The notes: generated by a model from the letters alone, not told the origin. Counted from the stretch's first letter, positions 1 to 9,563 are shown. The stretch is DNA of 64,000 bases from Bacteroidota bacterium (GCA_013377005.1 JACABE010000001.1:20486-84485); one strand, 5' to 3'. Program-made: numbers and translations.

Positions 1-981
1 ACCTGAAAAAGTACGCATTGGATAACCTGTGTATTGTCCTTCTTTGGTTGTTAGATAGCTTTTATTGTAAATTTTAGCTTGATATAATCTATAAGAGCTT
101 TTATCTTTTTCTGTTAACGGATAGGAAACGATAATTTGATCAAATAAATTCCATGAATCTCTGTAAGCCAATGAACCAATCCCATCTTTAAATAACTTAT
201 ACATAGGGTTATATAAATCACCTGGTTTGGTTTCTTCTTTTGTTTTTTTTGCTTTCAGGTATTTTAATAAGCTTTTATCTGTCGGATCATCATTTAAATC
301 ACCCATTATAATAATTTTAGCATTTGGGTCTTTTTGAATAATAGAATCGGCAATAGAACGACAAACCTGAGCAGCTCTTGCACGTTTTGGTTCGCTTTTT
401 TTCTCACCGCCACTTCGAGAAGGCCAATGGTTTACAATTACCCATATTGGCTCTCCATCAAACATACCGTTGACAACTAATTGTGAACGGGTACGAAAAC
501 TTGTATCATCGGGCATTGTCACTTCAACGGGATAGCTTTTGATAACATTAAAATGAGCTTTTTGATATATTAGCCCTACATCTATACCTCTTCTGTCAGG
601 AGAATCATAATGAACTATTCCATAATTCATAGGTTTTAATGCAGGTTGAACAATCATATCTTCTAAAATACTTCTATTTTCGATTTCAGAAAATCCCATG
701 ATGATTGGGCCGCCTTTTACTAACTCATCTCCAATTCTAGAAACTACCTCCGACATGTTTTTTAATTTCTTATGATATTTCTCAGTATTCCAGTGATATA
801 TTCCGTCTGGTGTAAATTCTTCACCATTTAGATTGTCTTGTTGGATAGTATCAAAGAAATTTTCGAGATTATAGAATCCGATACAACCTATTTTTGCTTG
901 TTTTTGAGCACTTAACGATTGAGAAAAAAAGAAAAATGCTATTATTAAAAATATTCCTGAAATTTTAATTTTTAGTTTCAT
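1..981 (-). CDS. Secreted endonuclease/exonuclease/phosphatase family protein (C-terminal part outside window)
   Basis: The minus-strand frame opens with ATG at 981-979 and runs off the left edge, giving 327 codons with no stop, so the gene is partial. The N-terminus has a lysine-rich start, a long hydrophobic stretch and a SLSAQ cleavage region, a type I signal peptide typical of Bacteroidota. The mature part starts with a GFYNLENFFDT motif and contains NHWPSRSGG and MGDLNDDP, which are hallmark catalytic and metal-binding motifs of the EEP (DNase I-like) fold. Family members hydrolyse phosphodiester bonds in nucleic acids or lipids; the substrate here cannot be told. Being exported, it may scavenge extracellular DNA or phosphate (inference). 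It is transcribed away from the DUF4833-like gene, with which it shares a 206 bp divergent promoter region. Confidence 0.9.
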   Translation of the reverse strand, partial: MKLKIKISGIFLIIAFFFFSQSLSAQKQAKIGCIGFYNLENFFDTIQQDNLNGEEFTPDGIYHWNTEKYHKKLKNMSEVVSRIGDELVKGGPIIMGFSEIENRSILEDMIVQPALKPMNYGIVHYDSPDRRGIDVGLIYQKAHFNVIKSYPVEVTMPDDTSFRTRSQLVVNGMFDGEPIWVIVNHWPSRSGGEKKSEPKRARAAQVCRSIADSIIQKDPNAKIIIMGDLNDDPTDKSLLKYLKAKKTKEETKPGDLYNPMYKLFKDGIGSLAYRDSWNLFDQIIVSYPLTEKDKSSYRLYQAKIYNKSYLTTKEGQYTGYPMRTFSG

Positions 982-1038
982 ACGTAAATTATTTTAGCGT
1001 TTTTATTCAACATCTATTTACTATAAGTAATTAACGTA

Positions 1039-1046
1039 CAAAGATA
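1039..1046 (-). promoter_or_regulatory. Promoter -7 box TATCTTTG for the EEP-family gene
   Basis: Read on the minus strand this is TATCTTTG, an exact match to the Bacteroidota -7 consensus TAnnTTTG, 57 bases before the ATG at 981. No clear TTTG -33 element was seen at the usual spacing. Confidence 0.55.
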
Positions 1047-1153
1047 CATTCTTTTTAAATATTACATTAAGAATTCGTGTAACAATTTGTTTTTTATCAT
1101 CTTTTAACAAAATGCAAACCTAAAAAGATTGAATTTTGAATTGTTATTTTTTA

Positions 1154-1161
1154 TACTTTTG
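1154..1161 (+). promoter_or_regulatory. Promoter -7 box TACTTTTG for the DUF4833-like gene
   Basis: TACTTTTG matches TAnnTTTG and lies 26 bases before the ATG at 1188. A TTTG at 1135-1138 is upstream but at a shorter spacing than usual. Confidence 0.55.
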
Positions 1162-1187
1162 CAAAACCTTAATTTAGTTTTATTATT

Positions 1188-1742
1188 ATGAATAAAATAC
1201 TCATACTGTGTTTTTTGAATTTTTCGTTGCTTACAGGGAATCTTTGTAAAGACGGAAAAATTACAATATCTGACATTGACAACAAAAATACTGATTTAAA
1301 AAAGCAAAACCAACGATTGTTTGTAATTGAACGTAATATGAATAAAAACACGGTTTGCTATGATGCTAATATTTTACAAGCAGGAACACTTAATTTAGAG
1401 AACCCGATTGATGCTTATTGGATGGATTATGCTACTGATGGAAAAAGGTCTGAGTTAAATTATATACAACGTCGCATGGCTTATGGGTTTAGTTTTGAAA
1501 AAACATCGTTGGGAAATATTTACTTAACGCTGAAAGCTTTTGACAAAAGAAAAATATTAGTTTTGATTGATAACAAAGGAAGTTCACATGCTGTAATAAA
1601 GATAAACGGAACGGATGCTAATTTGACTAAAATATATGTAACTGCCAAGCCTAAAATGTACACAACTGTTGAATTCATTGAACTGTATGGTAATGATACT
1701 AAAACAGGAAAACCGCTATATGAGAAAATTATAAATTTATAA
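1188..1742 (+). CDS. Small secreted DUF4833-like protein
   Basis: 184 residues. The first ~20 residues are hydrophobic and resemble a signal peptide, though the cleavage site (around GNLCKDG) is not sharp; a lipoprotein reading is not excluded. The mature part contains LFVIERNMNKNTVCYDAN, then NPIDAYWMDYATDGKRSELNYIQRRMAYG and a beta-rich C-terminal half, a pattern that resembles the uncharacterised Bacteroidota family DUF4833. No catalytic residues are evident. It is followed on the same strand by the SGNH hydrolase after a 129 bp gap, so co-transcription is possible but not shown. No function is assigned. Confidence 0.75.
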   Translation: MNKILILCFLNFSLLTGNLCKDGKITISDIDNKNTDLKKQNQRLFVIERNMNKNTVCYDANILQAGTLNLENPIDAYWMDYATDGKRSELNYIQRRMAYGFSFEKTSLGNIYLTLKAFDKRKILVLIDNKGSSHAVIKINGTDANLTKIYVTAKPKMYTTVEFIELYGNDTKTGKPLYEKIINL

Positions 1743-1871
1743 TTGTTTATAAATCATCAAATTTAATATTCTTCAAAAAAGATTAAAACTATTAAAGATA
1801 AAATATTGTCTGAAAAATATGAATAAATCAATCCTTAATTAATGAATGATTTTTCATCAATACAATTCAAA

Positions 1872-3101
1872 ATGAGACGAGTATTTATTTTTCTTTCATT
1901 TTTTATAGCATTAAATTGTAATGCTCAGGATACAATCAGGGTATTGTTTATTGGCAATAGTTTTACTTATGTAGAAAATATGCCAGATTTGTTCAGATTT
2001 ATTGCTGACAGTGCTGGTTATAGGGTTAAAACACAAATGTATGCCCCCGGAGGTGTGAGTGTTGGAGATGTTTCTCAGGGCACACAAGCTCACATGAATA
2101 ATCCCATAGTTTATGAGAATATACGTTCTGATAAGTGGGATTACGTTGTATTACAGGATAATCAAGGGAGGTTTGTGTTGGATTATGGGCAGTTTCCTTC
2201 AAGTAGTTTGGTTATTGAAGGGCATAAGCAAATCCGAGATTCAGTGCTGAAAAATAATCCTTGTGCTAAAATGATTTGGTTTTCGGGCTGGGCTTTAAAA
2301 AATGGAATGCCTCCTTATGGAAATACAGGAGCAGAGATGATAGATAGAATAACAGCAAATTACCATTTTTTAAATGATAGTCTGCATCAGATTATTGCTC
2401 CCATCGGTAGTGCTTGGAAAGAGCTTATTTTGAGTAATCCTTCTATTGACCCCTGGTCGTCTGATGAAACTCATCAGTCACTGGTAGGTTCTTTTTTAAC
2501 AGCCAATGTTATATATGCAACCATTTTCAGAGATAATCCTGAATATAGTTCTGCAAAAGCCGGATTGGCTGAGACTACAGCTAATTTACTCAAACAAATT
2601 GCGTGGCAAACAGTAAAAGATAGTTTTCCCAACATTAATTTGCAAAATATTACACCTGATTTGCTATGGCAGAACAATCAGCTCATAGCAGGAAATTATC
2701 AGCAATATTTCTGGTATAAGGATTTTCAATGGCTTTCGACAGCTACTACTAACACGCTGAATGTCATACAAAATGGGCATTATTTTTTAATTGCAGAAAA
2801 TAGTTCGGGATGCAAATTAAAATCAATTTCGCAACACATTGCAATTACAAGTATCAACGATATTGAATTTCATGATAATTTACTGATTTATCCAAATCCT
2901 GTCAGTTCATTTTTAAATATTGATTTTTTGCAATCTTGCTCAATATTCTTATACAATACTGAAGGAACTTTGATTAAAAGTTTAAATAATACTTCTGATA
3001 AACAGCATCGTATAGATATGCATAGTTTATCAAAAGGTATGTATCTTATAAAGATTCAGACAGATACAGAGAGTTATATCAGGAAATTTGTGAAAGAATA
3101 A
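1872..3101 (+). CDS. Secreted SGNH/GDSL-type hydrolase with T9SS sorting domain
   Basis: 409 residues when started at ATG 1872. An ATG ten codons upstream (1842) is in frame, but 1872 places a normal signal peptide (MRRVFIFLSFFIALNCNAQ) at the very N-terminus, so 1872 is preferred. The family hydrolyses esters of lipids, acylated sugars or similar. Visible SGNH features are the nucleophile block FIGNSFT with Ser30, VVLQDNQGRF, and the C-terminal DETH block with Asp198 and His201. After the catalytic domain (to about residue 260) comes an Ig/PKD-like segment and a type A sorting domain starting LLIYPNPVSSFLN and ending YIRKFVKE, which directs export through the type IX secretion system. The gene converges on the acyl-CoA carboxylase operon with only 34 bp between the stop codons and no clear terminator. 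Confidence 0.85.
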   Translation: MRRVFIFLSFFIALNCNAQDTIRVLFIGNSFTYVENMPDLFRFIADSAGYRVKTQMYAPGGVSVGDVSQGTQAHMNNPIVYENIRSDKWDYVVLQDNQGRFVLDYGQFPSSSLVIEGHKQIRDSVLKNNPCAKMIWFSGWALKNGMPPYGNTGAEMIDRITANYHFLNDSLHQIIAPIGSAWKELILSNPSIDPWSSDETHQSLVGSFLTANVIYATIFRDNPEYSSAKAGLAETTANLLKQIAWQTVKDSFPNINLQNITPDLLWQNNQLIAGNYQQYFWYKDFQWLSTATTNTLNVIQNGHYFLIAENSSGCKLKSISQHIAITSINDIEFHDNLLIYPNPVSSFLNIDFLQSCSIFLYNTEGTLIKSLNNTSDKQHRIDMHSLSKGMYLIKIQTDTESYIRKFVKE

Positions 3102-3135
3102 GAATTGTCATACTTTGATGTTAACTCAATTGCTT

Positions 3136-4671
3136 TTACAAAGGAATATTTCCATGCTTTTTGGGTGGATTGGATGCCCTTTTGTTCTGAGTCATTTCCA
3201 AAGCTTCAATTAATTTGTAACGAGTGTCTTTTGGATAAATAATTTCATCAATATAGCCATGTTCCGCAGCTTTGTAAGGGCTGGCAAATTTTTCCCTATA
3301 ATCTTCCAGATATTGTAGTTTTTCTTCAGGTGATACATCGCGATAAAGAATATTTACAGCCCCTTCCGAACCCATTACGGCAATTTCGGCAGTAGGGTAT
3401 GCCATATTTACATCAGCTCCTATATGTTTGCTTGACATTACGTCATATGCACCACCATAAGCTTTACGGGTAATAAGCGTAATTTTAGGCACAGTAGCTT
3501 CACAATAAGCATATAATAATTTAGCACCATGTTTAATAATACCTCCCAATTCCTGTTGTGTGCCAGGCAAGAAACCCGGAACATCTACAAAAGTAATGAT
3601 TGGTATACTGAAAGAGTCACAGAATCTTACAAAACGTGCAGCTTTGGCTGATGATGTAATATCAAGACAACCAGCCAGGTGTGCCGGTTGATTGGCAACA
3701 ATACCTACAGATCGTCCACCCATACGTGCAAAACCAATCACAATATTCATGGCATGTAAAGGTTGAATTTCGAAGAATCGGTGGTCATCAACTACTGTTG
3801 TAATCAATTCTTTTATATCATAAGGTTTGTTAGAATCAGCAGGTACCAGTGTTTGAAGTTTTTCATCCACGCGATGAATATTATCAGTGCAAACTTTTAT
3901 AGGAGGATCTTCCATGTTATTAGAAGGAATATAACTGATCAATTCTCGCAACATCATCATGGCATGTTCGTCATCTTCGGCTATAAGGTGAGCTACGCCG
4001 CTGGTAGCATTATGAGTGCGGGCACCACCTAAATCGTCTTTGGTTACTTCTTCATGCGTAACACTTTTAATAACATCCGGTCCGGTTACAAACATATAAC
4101 TGGTTTGGTTAACCATCAGAATAAAATCTGTTAAAGCTGGCGAATAAACAGCTCCACCTGCGCAAGGTCCTAATATTGCTGATATTTGGGGTATAACGCC
4201 TGATGACATTACATTGAGATAGAATAAATCGGCATAGCCGCCTAAACTTTCTACGCCTTCCTGAATACGTGCACCTCCTGAATCATTCAATCCTATAACA
4301 GGAGCTCCCATTCGCATGGCCATCTCCATTATTTTTTTTACTTTGTCGGCATTAGCACGACTCAAACTTCCGCCAAAAACAGTAAAATCCTGTGCGAACA
4401 CAAACATCAACCTTCCGTCAATTTTTCCATGACCGGTTACTACACCATCACCCATAAATTTTTGGTTTTCCATTCCAAAATTGGCATTGTGATGCACTAC
4501 AAATTTGTCGATTTCCACAAAAGAACCTTTGTCTAAAAGAATCTCTATTCTTTCTCGGGCAGTTAATTTACCGCCTTCGTGTTGTTTTTCAATTCTGGAT
4601 TTGCCTCCGCCCAATTCTGCGGCTTTATCTTTTTCTTCAAAAATTCTGTTTTTTTCTTCTAGTGTTGACAT
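3136..4671 (-). CDS. Acyl-CoA carboxylase carboxyltransferase (beta) subunit, PccB/MmdA family
   Basis: 511 residues, the usual length of the family. It transfers the carboxyl group from carboxybiotin to an acyl-CoA, most often propionyl-CoA (giving methylmalonyl-CoA); the same fold serves as the alpha subunit of methylmalonyl-CoA decarboxylase. Visible motifs are [20 protein letters not shown] at the N-terminus, [12 protein letters not shown] and [16 protein letters not shown] in the N-terminal crotonase-like half, and [15 protein letters not shown] in the C-terminal half; the GG/AGG loops form the oxyanion holes. It is the last gene of a minus-strand operon: biotin carboxylase, 26 bp gap, biotin carrier, 34 bp gap, this gene. 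That order without a membrane decarboxylase beta subunit nearby argues for a carboxylase rather than a sodium pump. Substrate (propionyl- versus acetyl-CoA) is inferred from family only. Confidence 0.93.
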   Translation of the reverse strand: MSTLEEKNRIFEEKDKAAELGGGKSRIEKQHEGGKLTARERIEILLDKGSFVEIDKFVVHHNANFGMENQKFMGDGVVTGHGKIDGRLMFVFAQDFTVFGGSLSRANADKVKKIMEMAMRMGAPVIGLNDSGGARIQEGVESLGGYADLFYLNVMSSGVIPQISAILGPCAGGAVYSPALTDFILMVNQTSYMFVTGPDVIKSVTHEEVTKDDLGGARTHNATSGVAHLIAEDDEHAMMMLRELISYIPSNNMEDPPIKVCTDNIHRVDEKLQTLVPADSNKPYDIKELITTVVDDHRFFEIQPLHAMNIVIGFARMGGRSVGIVANQPAHLAGCLDITSSAKAARFVRFCDSFSIPIITFVDVPGFLPGTQQELGGIIKHGAKLLYAYCEATVPKITLITRKAYGGAYDVMSSKHIGADVNMAYPTAEIAVMGSEGAVNILYRDVSPEEKLQYLEDYREKFASPYKAAEHGYIDEIIYPKDTRYKLIEALEMTQNKRASNPPKKHGNIPL

Positions 4672-4705
4672 CCTTATATTTTTAATACTTTATAATTTTA
4701 AAAAC

Positions 4706-5215
4706 TTACTCCATCACAATCATTTTCTGACCACCGCTAACAGTATCCTCTTCTTTAACAGCAATCTCTTTAACTATTCCGGCTTTTGATGCTTTAAACT
4801 CGCTTTCCATTTTCATGGCAGATACAATTACCAAAGTTTGTCCGGGTTCTACAGCATCGCCCACATTTACAAATACTTTTACAATTTTTCCTGGCATCGG
4901 ACAGTAAATAATATTGCCTTCGTCAAAACCTTTGGCTTTGTTCATAGCTTTGATATAACGGCTCTCAGCATCAACGACTTCAATTTTATATTCACTCATG
5001 TCAGAATTTACAATAAAATGCTTATTGCTTTGTCCTTGCACAACATCTATATCATAAGATTTACCATTGGAAAGTATGGAATAAACTCCATTTCCGGTAG
5101 TAACAGTATCTAATTCGTATATTTTTTCGTCAACTGCAATTTTAAGATAATTTCCGATTTTCTCAACAAACTCTATATTAGCAGTGCGGTCTCCAATAAT
5201 TACTTCAAACTCCAT
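4706..5215 (-). CDS. Biotin carboxyl carrier protein of the acyl-CoA carboxylase
   Basis: 169 residues. The C-terminal ~70 residues form a biotinyl/lipoyl domain: CPMPGKIVKVFVNVGDAVEPG leads to the biotin attachment motif SAMKMESE, in which Lys135 is the residue expected to carry biotin. The N-terminal ~95 residues (EFEVIIGDRTANIEFVEKIG...) are a beta-rich linker that probably docks the carrier to its partner subunits. It lies between the biotin carboxylase and carboxyltransferase genes in the same direction with short gaps, so the three form one complex. In many organisms the carrier is fused to the carboxylase; here it is a separate protein. Confidence 0.93.
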   Translation of the reverse strand: MEFEVIIGDRTANIEFVEKIGNYLKIAVDEKIYELDTVTTGNGVYSILSNGKSYDIDVVQGQSNKHFIVNSDMSEYKIEVVDAESRYIKAMNKAKGFDEGNIIYCPMPGKIVKVFVNVGDAVEPGQTLVIVSAMKMESEFKASKAGIVKEIAVKEEDTVSGGQKMIVME

Positions 5216-5241
5216 AAATATGTAAGATTAAATTTTTATGA

Positions 5242-6750
5242 TTAAATACGCATGGCTGCTTTAATTCTGCCAACGTCTTTCCATTTGTTAAAATAAACTT
5301 CAAACTGAGTGGTGGGTTGAATCTTCTCTAATTTAGAGAGATATTCAATAAATCCTGCAATAATGGCAATATCTTCACAATGCTTATCACAGTTTCTTTT
5401 GCTTAGCAGGAAGTCAATATTTTCTTCAATAAAATGAGTATTGTATTTTCCATCCACAAAAGCGGGTGTTTCCATTATGCTTCTTAAAAACGAAAGCGAG
5501 GTTTTAACGCCGGATATTTTATATTCATCCAATACTCTTCTCATGCGGAATATTGCTTCCTGTCGGGTTTCGCCCCAAACTATCAGCTTTGATATCATAG
5601 GATCATAAAAAATAGGAATTTCAAATCCCTCGTACATATAGCCATCGGTACGAACACCCAAACCCAAAGGTTCTACAATTTCTTTAATAATACCGGGGCA
5701 AGGCATAAAATTATTATCAGGATCTTCAGCATAAATACGGCATTCGATACTATGACCCCTTTGTTTGATTTGATCTTGCTGATAGGTTAATGGCAAACCA
5801 TTTGCAATATTAATTTGTTCGCGAACAATGTCAACGCCCACAACCCTTTCGGTAATTGGATGCTCTACTTGTAAGCGTGTATTCATTTCGAGAAAATAAT
5901 AATTAAGATCATCATCCACCAAAAACTCTATTGTACCGGCACCATAATAATTTACAGCTTTGGCTGCAGCTACTGCATCTCTTCCCATTTTCTCCCGCAA
6001 TTCGGCGGTCATCAGTGGCGATGGTGTTTCTTCAACAACCTTTTGATGCCTGCGTTGTACAGAGCATTCTCTTTCGCACAAATGAATTGTATGTCCTAGT
6101 TTATCTGCCAGAATTTGAAATTCGATATGGTGAGGAGAGGAAATATATTTTTCGATGTAAACAGCATCGTCTCCAAATGAAGATTTTGCTTCGGAACGAG
6201 CTCCTCTGATTGCACTTAGCAATTCTTTTTCTTCCTTAACCATACGCATCCCTTTACCACCACCACCGGCAGAAGCTTTAATCATTACAGGGAAACCAAT
6301 TTCGCGAATCATTTCTAATGCACGTTTTTCGGAAGTAATTTTTTCTTTGGTGCCGGGTACAACAGGAACGCCTGCTTCCATCATTGTTTGGCGGGCTGTA
6401 ATCTTGTCGCCCATGGTATGTATGGCGTAAGGCGAAGGTCCAATAAAAATAATACCTTCATCCTCGCATAGCTGAGCAAAATCACCATTTTCAGATAAAA
6501 ATCCATAGCCTGGATGTATGGCATCGGCACCGGATTTCTTGGCTACGTCAATAATTTTATCCATTCTCAAATAGCTCTCTGAAGAAGGCGAAGCTCCAAT
6601 ATGATAAGCTTCATCAGCGTATCTTACATGTTTGGCTTTGCGGTCGGCATCCGAAAAAACAGCTACCGTTTTTATACCCATTTCCTTACACGAACGCATT
6701 ACCCTTACTGCTATTTCGCCACGATTGGCTATCAGCAATTTTTTTATCAT
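5242..6750 (-). CDS. Biotin carboxylase subunit of acyl-CoA carboxylase (AccC-like)
   Basis: 502 residues. It carboxylates the biotin of the carrier protein using ATP and bicarbonate. Visible features are the N-terminal LIANRGEIAVRVMRSC motif, an ATP-grasp domain with the glycine-rich loop KASAGGGGKGM (about residues 155-165), HIEFQILAD, ERECSVQRRHQKVVEE, and FLEMNTRLQVEHPITE with metal-binding acidic residues and the catalytic arginine. Compared with E. coli AccC (about 450 residues) it has a C-terminal extension of roughly 50 residues ending KWKDVGRIKAAMRI, as seen in other propionyl-CoA-carboxylase-type biotin carboxylases. First gene of the three-gene operon; its upstream region carries a small hairpin (6792-6809) but no exact TAnnTTTG box. 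Confidence 0.93.
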   Translation of the reverse strand: MIKKLLIANRGEIAVRVMRSCKEMGIKTVAVFSDADRKAKHVRYADEAYHIGASPSSESYLRMDKIIDVAKKSGADAIHPGYGFLSENGDFAQLCEDEGIIFIGPSPYAIHTMGDKITARQTMMEAGVPVVPGTKEKITSEKRALEMIREIGFPVMIKASAGGGGKGMRMVKEEKELLSAIRGARSEAKSSFGDDAVYIEKYISSPHHIEFQILADKLGHTIHLCERECSVQRRHQKVVEETPSPLMTAELREKMGRDAVAAAKAVNYYGAGTIEFLVDDDLNYYFLEMNTRLQVEHPITERVVGVDIVREQINIANGLPLTYQQDQIKQRGHSIECRIYAEDPDNNFMPCPGIIKEIVEPLGLGVRTDGYMYEGFEIPIFYDPMISKLIVWGETRQEAIFRMRRVLDEYKISGVKTSLSFLRSIMETPAFVDGKYNTHFIEENIDFLLSKRNCDKHCEDIAIIAGFIEYLSKLEKIQPTTQFEVYFNKWKDVGRIKAAMRI

Positions 6751-6791
6751 AATTCCTGTAAATTATTTAATAAACAGTATAAACACTTGGC

Positions 6792-6809
6792 TATCGAAAA
6801 TGTTCGATA
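6792..6809. promoter_or_regulatory. Hairpin TATCGAA-AATG-TTCGATA before the carboxylase operon
   Basis: A perfect 7 bp inverted repeat with a 4-base loop lies 41 bases upstream of the biotin carboxylase ATG. It would be in the 5' leader or promoter of the operon. It could be an operator or a leader hairpin; no partner is known. Confidence 0.4.
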
Positions 6810-6922
6810 ACGAATTGTTTTTTAGTAAATTGTTAATTGAATAACAATAGATAATCAAGGCTTAACTCAATCCATCTGTTGTTTTTTGAACTAATGTATT
6901 TAATCTTCTGATTTGCTTTTTT

Positions 6923-7049
6923 GAACGCGGATGAAGCGGATCCCTGAAGGGAAACGCGGATTTAAACGGATTTAAATAACAACAAGTCAAAATATATATA
7001 AATCCGCGTTTATTTGTGTTTACGGAACGTATCCGTTTCATCCGCGTTC
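6923..7049. repeat. 127 bp inverted-repeat element, copy 1 (MITE/BIME-like)
   Basis: The ends are imperfect 19 bp terminal inverted repeats, GAACGCGGATGAAGCGGAT at 6923-6941 and its near-complement at 7031-7049 (18 of 19 positions pair). Each arm carries an inner mini-palindrome: TCCCT/AGGGA at 6941-6952 and TACG-GAA-CGTA at 7021-7031. A second, diverged copy of almost the same length is at 9876-10003. The element has no coding capacity. The local base composition, much richer in CGCGG/CCGCG than the neighbours, suggests an inserted dispersed repeat. Confidence 0.7.
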
Positions 7050-7125
7050 TAAACTTTTATTACATAATTTCTAAAAATTAAAAGAAGCGTAATAAGTTTT
7101 TCCTACTTAATATTGAAAATTATAT

Positions 7126-7133
7126 AACTTTGC
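7126..7133 (+). promoter_or_regulatory. Promoter -7 box TAACTTTG for the DUF1456 gene
   Basis: Exact match to TAnnTTTG, 46 bases before the ATG at 7180. Confidence 0.55.
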
Positions 7134-7179
7134 TGTATCTACATCAAGTACTCAATAGCAAACAGTAAACATTCACAAT

Positions 7180-7647
7180 ATGAACAACAACGATATATTG
7201 CGCCGCATCCGTTATACCTTCGATTTCAGCGATTATAAAATGATTGAAATCTTCGGACATGCCGATGTTCTGGTTAGCAGGCCACAGGTTAGCAATTGGT
7301 TAAAAAAAGAGGATGATCCCGCTTATCAGGAACTTAATGACAAAGAGCTGGCAACATTCCTTAACGGACTGATTAACGACCGACGGGGCAAAAAAGAAGG
7401 GGAACAAGCTATTCCTGAAGATTTTTTGGACAATAATATGATTTTTCGCAAATTAAGAATAGCTTTAAACCTAAAGGATGATGATATTATGGACATTCTT
7501 AAATTAGTGGATTTGCGTATAGGAAAACACGAATTAAGTGCCTTTTTCCGCAACCCCAGCCAAAGCCAGTACCGCTCTTGTCAGGATCAGTTTTTGCGTA
7601 ATTTTTTGCACGGGATGCAGTTGAAGTATAGGGGGGATGTGAAATAA
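7180..7647 (+). CDS. DUF1456 family protein (YehS-like)
   Basis: 155 residues. It consists of two similar helical halves, each beginning with an NN(D/M)I(L/F)R(R/K)(I/L)R pattern: NNNDILRRIRYTFDFSDYKM at the N-terminus and NNMIFRKLRIALNLKDDDIM from about residue 85. This duplicated arrangement, together with SRPQVSNWLKKEDDPAYQELND and a FFRNPSQSQYRSCQDQFLRNFL C-terminus, is characteristic of DUF1456, whose E. coli member is YehS. The molecular role of the family is not known. Single gene with its own promoter upstream and a strong terminator downstream at 7682-7717. Confidence 0.9.
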   Translation: MNNNDILRRIRYTFDFSDYKMIEIFGHADVLVSRPQVSNWLKKEDDPAYQELNDKELATFLNGLINDRRGKKEGEQAIPEDFLDNNMIFRKLRIALNLKDDDIMDILKLVDLRIGKHELSAFFRNPSQSQYRSCQDQFLRNFLHGMQLKYRGDVK

Positions 7648-7681
7648 AACTTGGATAAATATAGTGGTAAATATCTATACT

Positions 7682-7717
7682 AAAAAGCCGATAACAGTGA
7701 TATGTTATCGGCTTTTT
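7682..7717 (+). terminator. Rho-independent terminator after the DUF1456 gene
   Basis: A perfect 15 bp stem: AAAAAGCCGATAACA (7682-7696) pairs with TGTTATCGGCTTTTT (7703-7717) around a 6-base loop. The A tract on one side and T tract on the other make it usable from both strands, so it may also stop transcripts of the convergent propeller gene. Confidence 0.85.
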
Positions 7718-7749
7718 GAGTTTAATATTGCAAAATACCTCATCCCCAG

Positions 7750-7772
7750 CCCTTCTCCTAATAGGAGAAGGG
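7750..7772. repeat. Small hairpin repeat CCCTTCTCCT-AAT-AGGAGAAGGG
   Basis: A perfect 10 bp inverted repeat with a 3-base loop, preceded by CCTCATCCCCAG. It is far more GC-rich than its surroundings and looks like a dispersed palindromic repeat rather than a terminator (no T run follows). Only one copy is in this window. Confidence 0.5.
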
Positions 7773-7857
7773 AGGTTCTCCGAATATTTTTTATTGCTTA
7801 ACGCAAAGGAAAAAATATATTATTAGGCTCTTAACTCCTCTTAGGTTTGATAAATAT

Positions 7858-9525
7858 TTATTCCTTCACAAATTTATTTACCATGCTTTGTTTATCGTTA
7901 TTTACTTTTACTACATATATGCCTTTGGCAAATGATGCAATATTCAATTCTGTTTGTGGTTGTGTTATGCTTTGTTGTAATAGCAGTTTTCCTTGTACAT
8001 CATAAATAGAAACTGTGGTGTTTTGGAGGATTGTTTGTTGTTGGAGGTTTATAGTTAGCTTGCTAGTAGCAGGGTTGGGGTAGATATTTAAGGCTAATTT
8101 CTCATTGTGTAGTTCATTGATACCAGTTGGTAAGCCAAGATTTGCAATATAAATATCATGATTAGTAATTACAGTGTCATGGTTTAAAATGATACTGCCG
8201 AATGTTGCAGTTGCACCAACAAAAGAACCTGTAACAAAGCAATTACCAGATAAATCTATACTAATATACGCAACATCTATATATAAAGCATTACCCCCAT
8301 TCTTTGCCCAGATTGGACTGCCAGACGCATCAAATTTTGCTATATAAACATCTAGATTATCAGCACTATATAATGAACAGCTATCATTCTGAAATGCATA
8401 GAAAAAACTTCCTCCTAGATAAAAATTGTCGGATGCATCGCAAATAATTGCACTACCTGTATTATTACCCGATTGTCCTCCAAATCCTTTAGCCCAGATA
8501 ATAGTATTGTTTGAATTAAGTTTTAAAACGAAAGTATTTCGGCAACCATTACCATGCAAAACGTAGTTGTCGAAAATAATGCTAGAACCATTAAATTCTC
8601 CAGTGACATATATATTACCCTTGTTATCTGTACATATGTCATATCCCCAATCATTTTCATATCTCCCAGCACTTCTTGCCCATGCAAAGCTTCCATCAGC
8701 ATTATAACGGGCAATAAATATGTCTCTGTTTGAACTATCAGATGTTGTGTTGTTTATTACAACACTATCAAAAGTCATAGTTTTCCCTGCGTAATATCCA
8801 CAAATGTTCACATTACCTTCAGAATCTGTTGCGATTGAACTTACAGTTGTTAAATAGTCACCCTTAAAATATTTAGCCCATATCGGGCTCGCTGATGAAT
8901 TAAACTTTACTAAGATCAGATCGGTTGCATTCGTACATGTAAAATTATTGTTACCAAAACTAATATTGCCTTTATAATTAACTGTAACATATAGATCCCC
9001 ATGCCTGTCGACACATACATCATTTGCATTGGCATATATTGTGGCGTTGGAGTGAATCCCCCATATTCCGTTACCTGCATTGTCTAGTTTTATTAGAAAA
9101 AAATCTCCTGCTGCACTATTAGTAGTTAAATTAATAGAATTAAAGCTTATTGTACCATTAAAATCTCCCACAATATAAATAAAGCCAGCTGTATCAATGC
9201 ATATCTTACTGCTATATACATAAGAACCAGCTGAATTGAAGATACTTTTTGCCCAAATGACATTTCCTACACTATTCTGTTTTACAATGAAACTTGTGGT
9301 AAACGATGAGCCAAATATAGTATGGTTACCGAAAGTAATTGAAGGACCCATAAAATAACCTACAGTATAAACATTTCCGTTTGCATCGGTTGTGATACTT
9401 GTGCTGATTTCTAAAGGGTTACTTCCTTCTGCAACACAAGCCCATTGCCAAGATGGAGCTTGAGAATAGCACTTAACAATACTTCCTATGCATATCGCAA
9501 TCACCAAAATGTAAATTCTTTTCAT
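7858..9525 (-). CDS. Secreted SBBP-repeat beta-propeller protein with T9SS sorting domain
   Basis: 555 residues. An N-terminal signal peptide ends near VKCYSQ. The body (about residues 30-460) is made of roughly eight repeats of ~50 residues with the pattern D..GN.Y..G.F.G...FG......S...D.F..K.......WA, which matches SBBP-type beta-propeller repeats of secreted Bacteroidota proteins. The C-terminal ~75 residues form a type A sorting domain beginning LALNIYPNPATSKLTINL and ending QSMVNKFVKE, marking it as T9SS cargo. No catalytic residues are evident; a binding or adhesion role is likely (inference). A TAACTTTG promoter box lies just upstream. Confidence 0.87.
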   Translation of the reverse strand: MKRIYILVIAICIGSIVKCYSQAPSWQWACVAEGSNPLEISTSITTDANGNVYTVGYFMGPSITFGNHTIFGSSFTTSFIVKQNSVGNVIWAKSIFNSAGSYVYSSKICIDTAGFIYIVGDFNGTISFNSINLTTNSAAGDFFLIKLDNAGNGIWGIHSNATIYANANDVCVDRHGDLYVTVNYKGNISFGNNNFTCTNATDLILVKFNSSASPIWAKYFKGDYLTTVSSIATDSEGNVNICGYYAGKTMTFDSVVINNTTSDSSNRDIFIARYNADGSFAWARSAGRYENDWGYDICTDNKGNIYVTGEFNGSSIIFDNYVLHGNGCRNTFVLKLNSNNTIIWAKGFGGQSGNNTGSAIICDASDNFYLGGSFFYAFQNDSCSLYSADNLDVYIAKFDASGSPIWAKNGGNALYIDVAYISIDLSGNCFVTGSFVGATATFGSIILNHDTVITNHDIYIANLGLPTGINELHNEKLALNIYPNPATSKLTINLQQQTILQNTTVSIYDVQGKLLLQQSITQPQTELNIASFAKGIYVVKVNNDKQSMVNKFVKE

Positions 9526-9563
9526 AACTCTTTTGTTTTAAATTGTTATTTAAATATTTTGAA

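Larger units (their letters stand above)
6751..7179. other. 429 bp divergent intergenic region between biotin carboxylase and DUF1456 genes
   Basis: No gene is seen here. It holds the 7 bp inverted repeat near the carboxylase gene, one copy of the 127 bp inverted-repeat element (6923-7049), and the plus-strand promoter box of the DUF1456 gene. Confidence 0.8.

Noticed and set aside
1169..1351. 60-codon minus-strand frame
   Set aside because: It is antisense to the DUF4833-like gene's signal-peptide region and shows no promoter or family.
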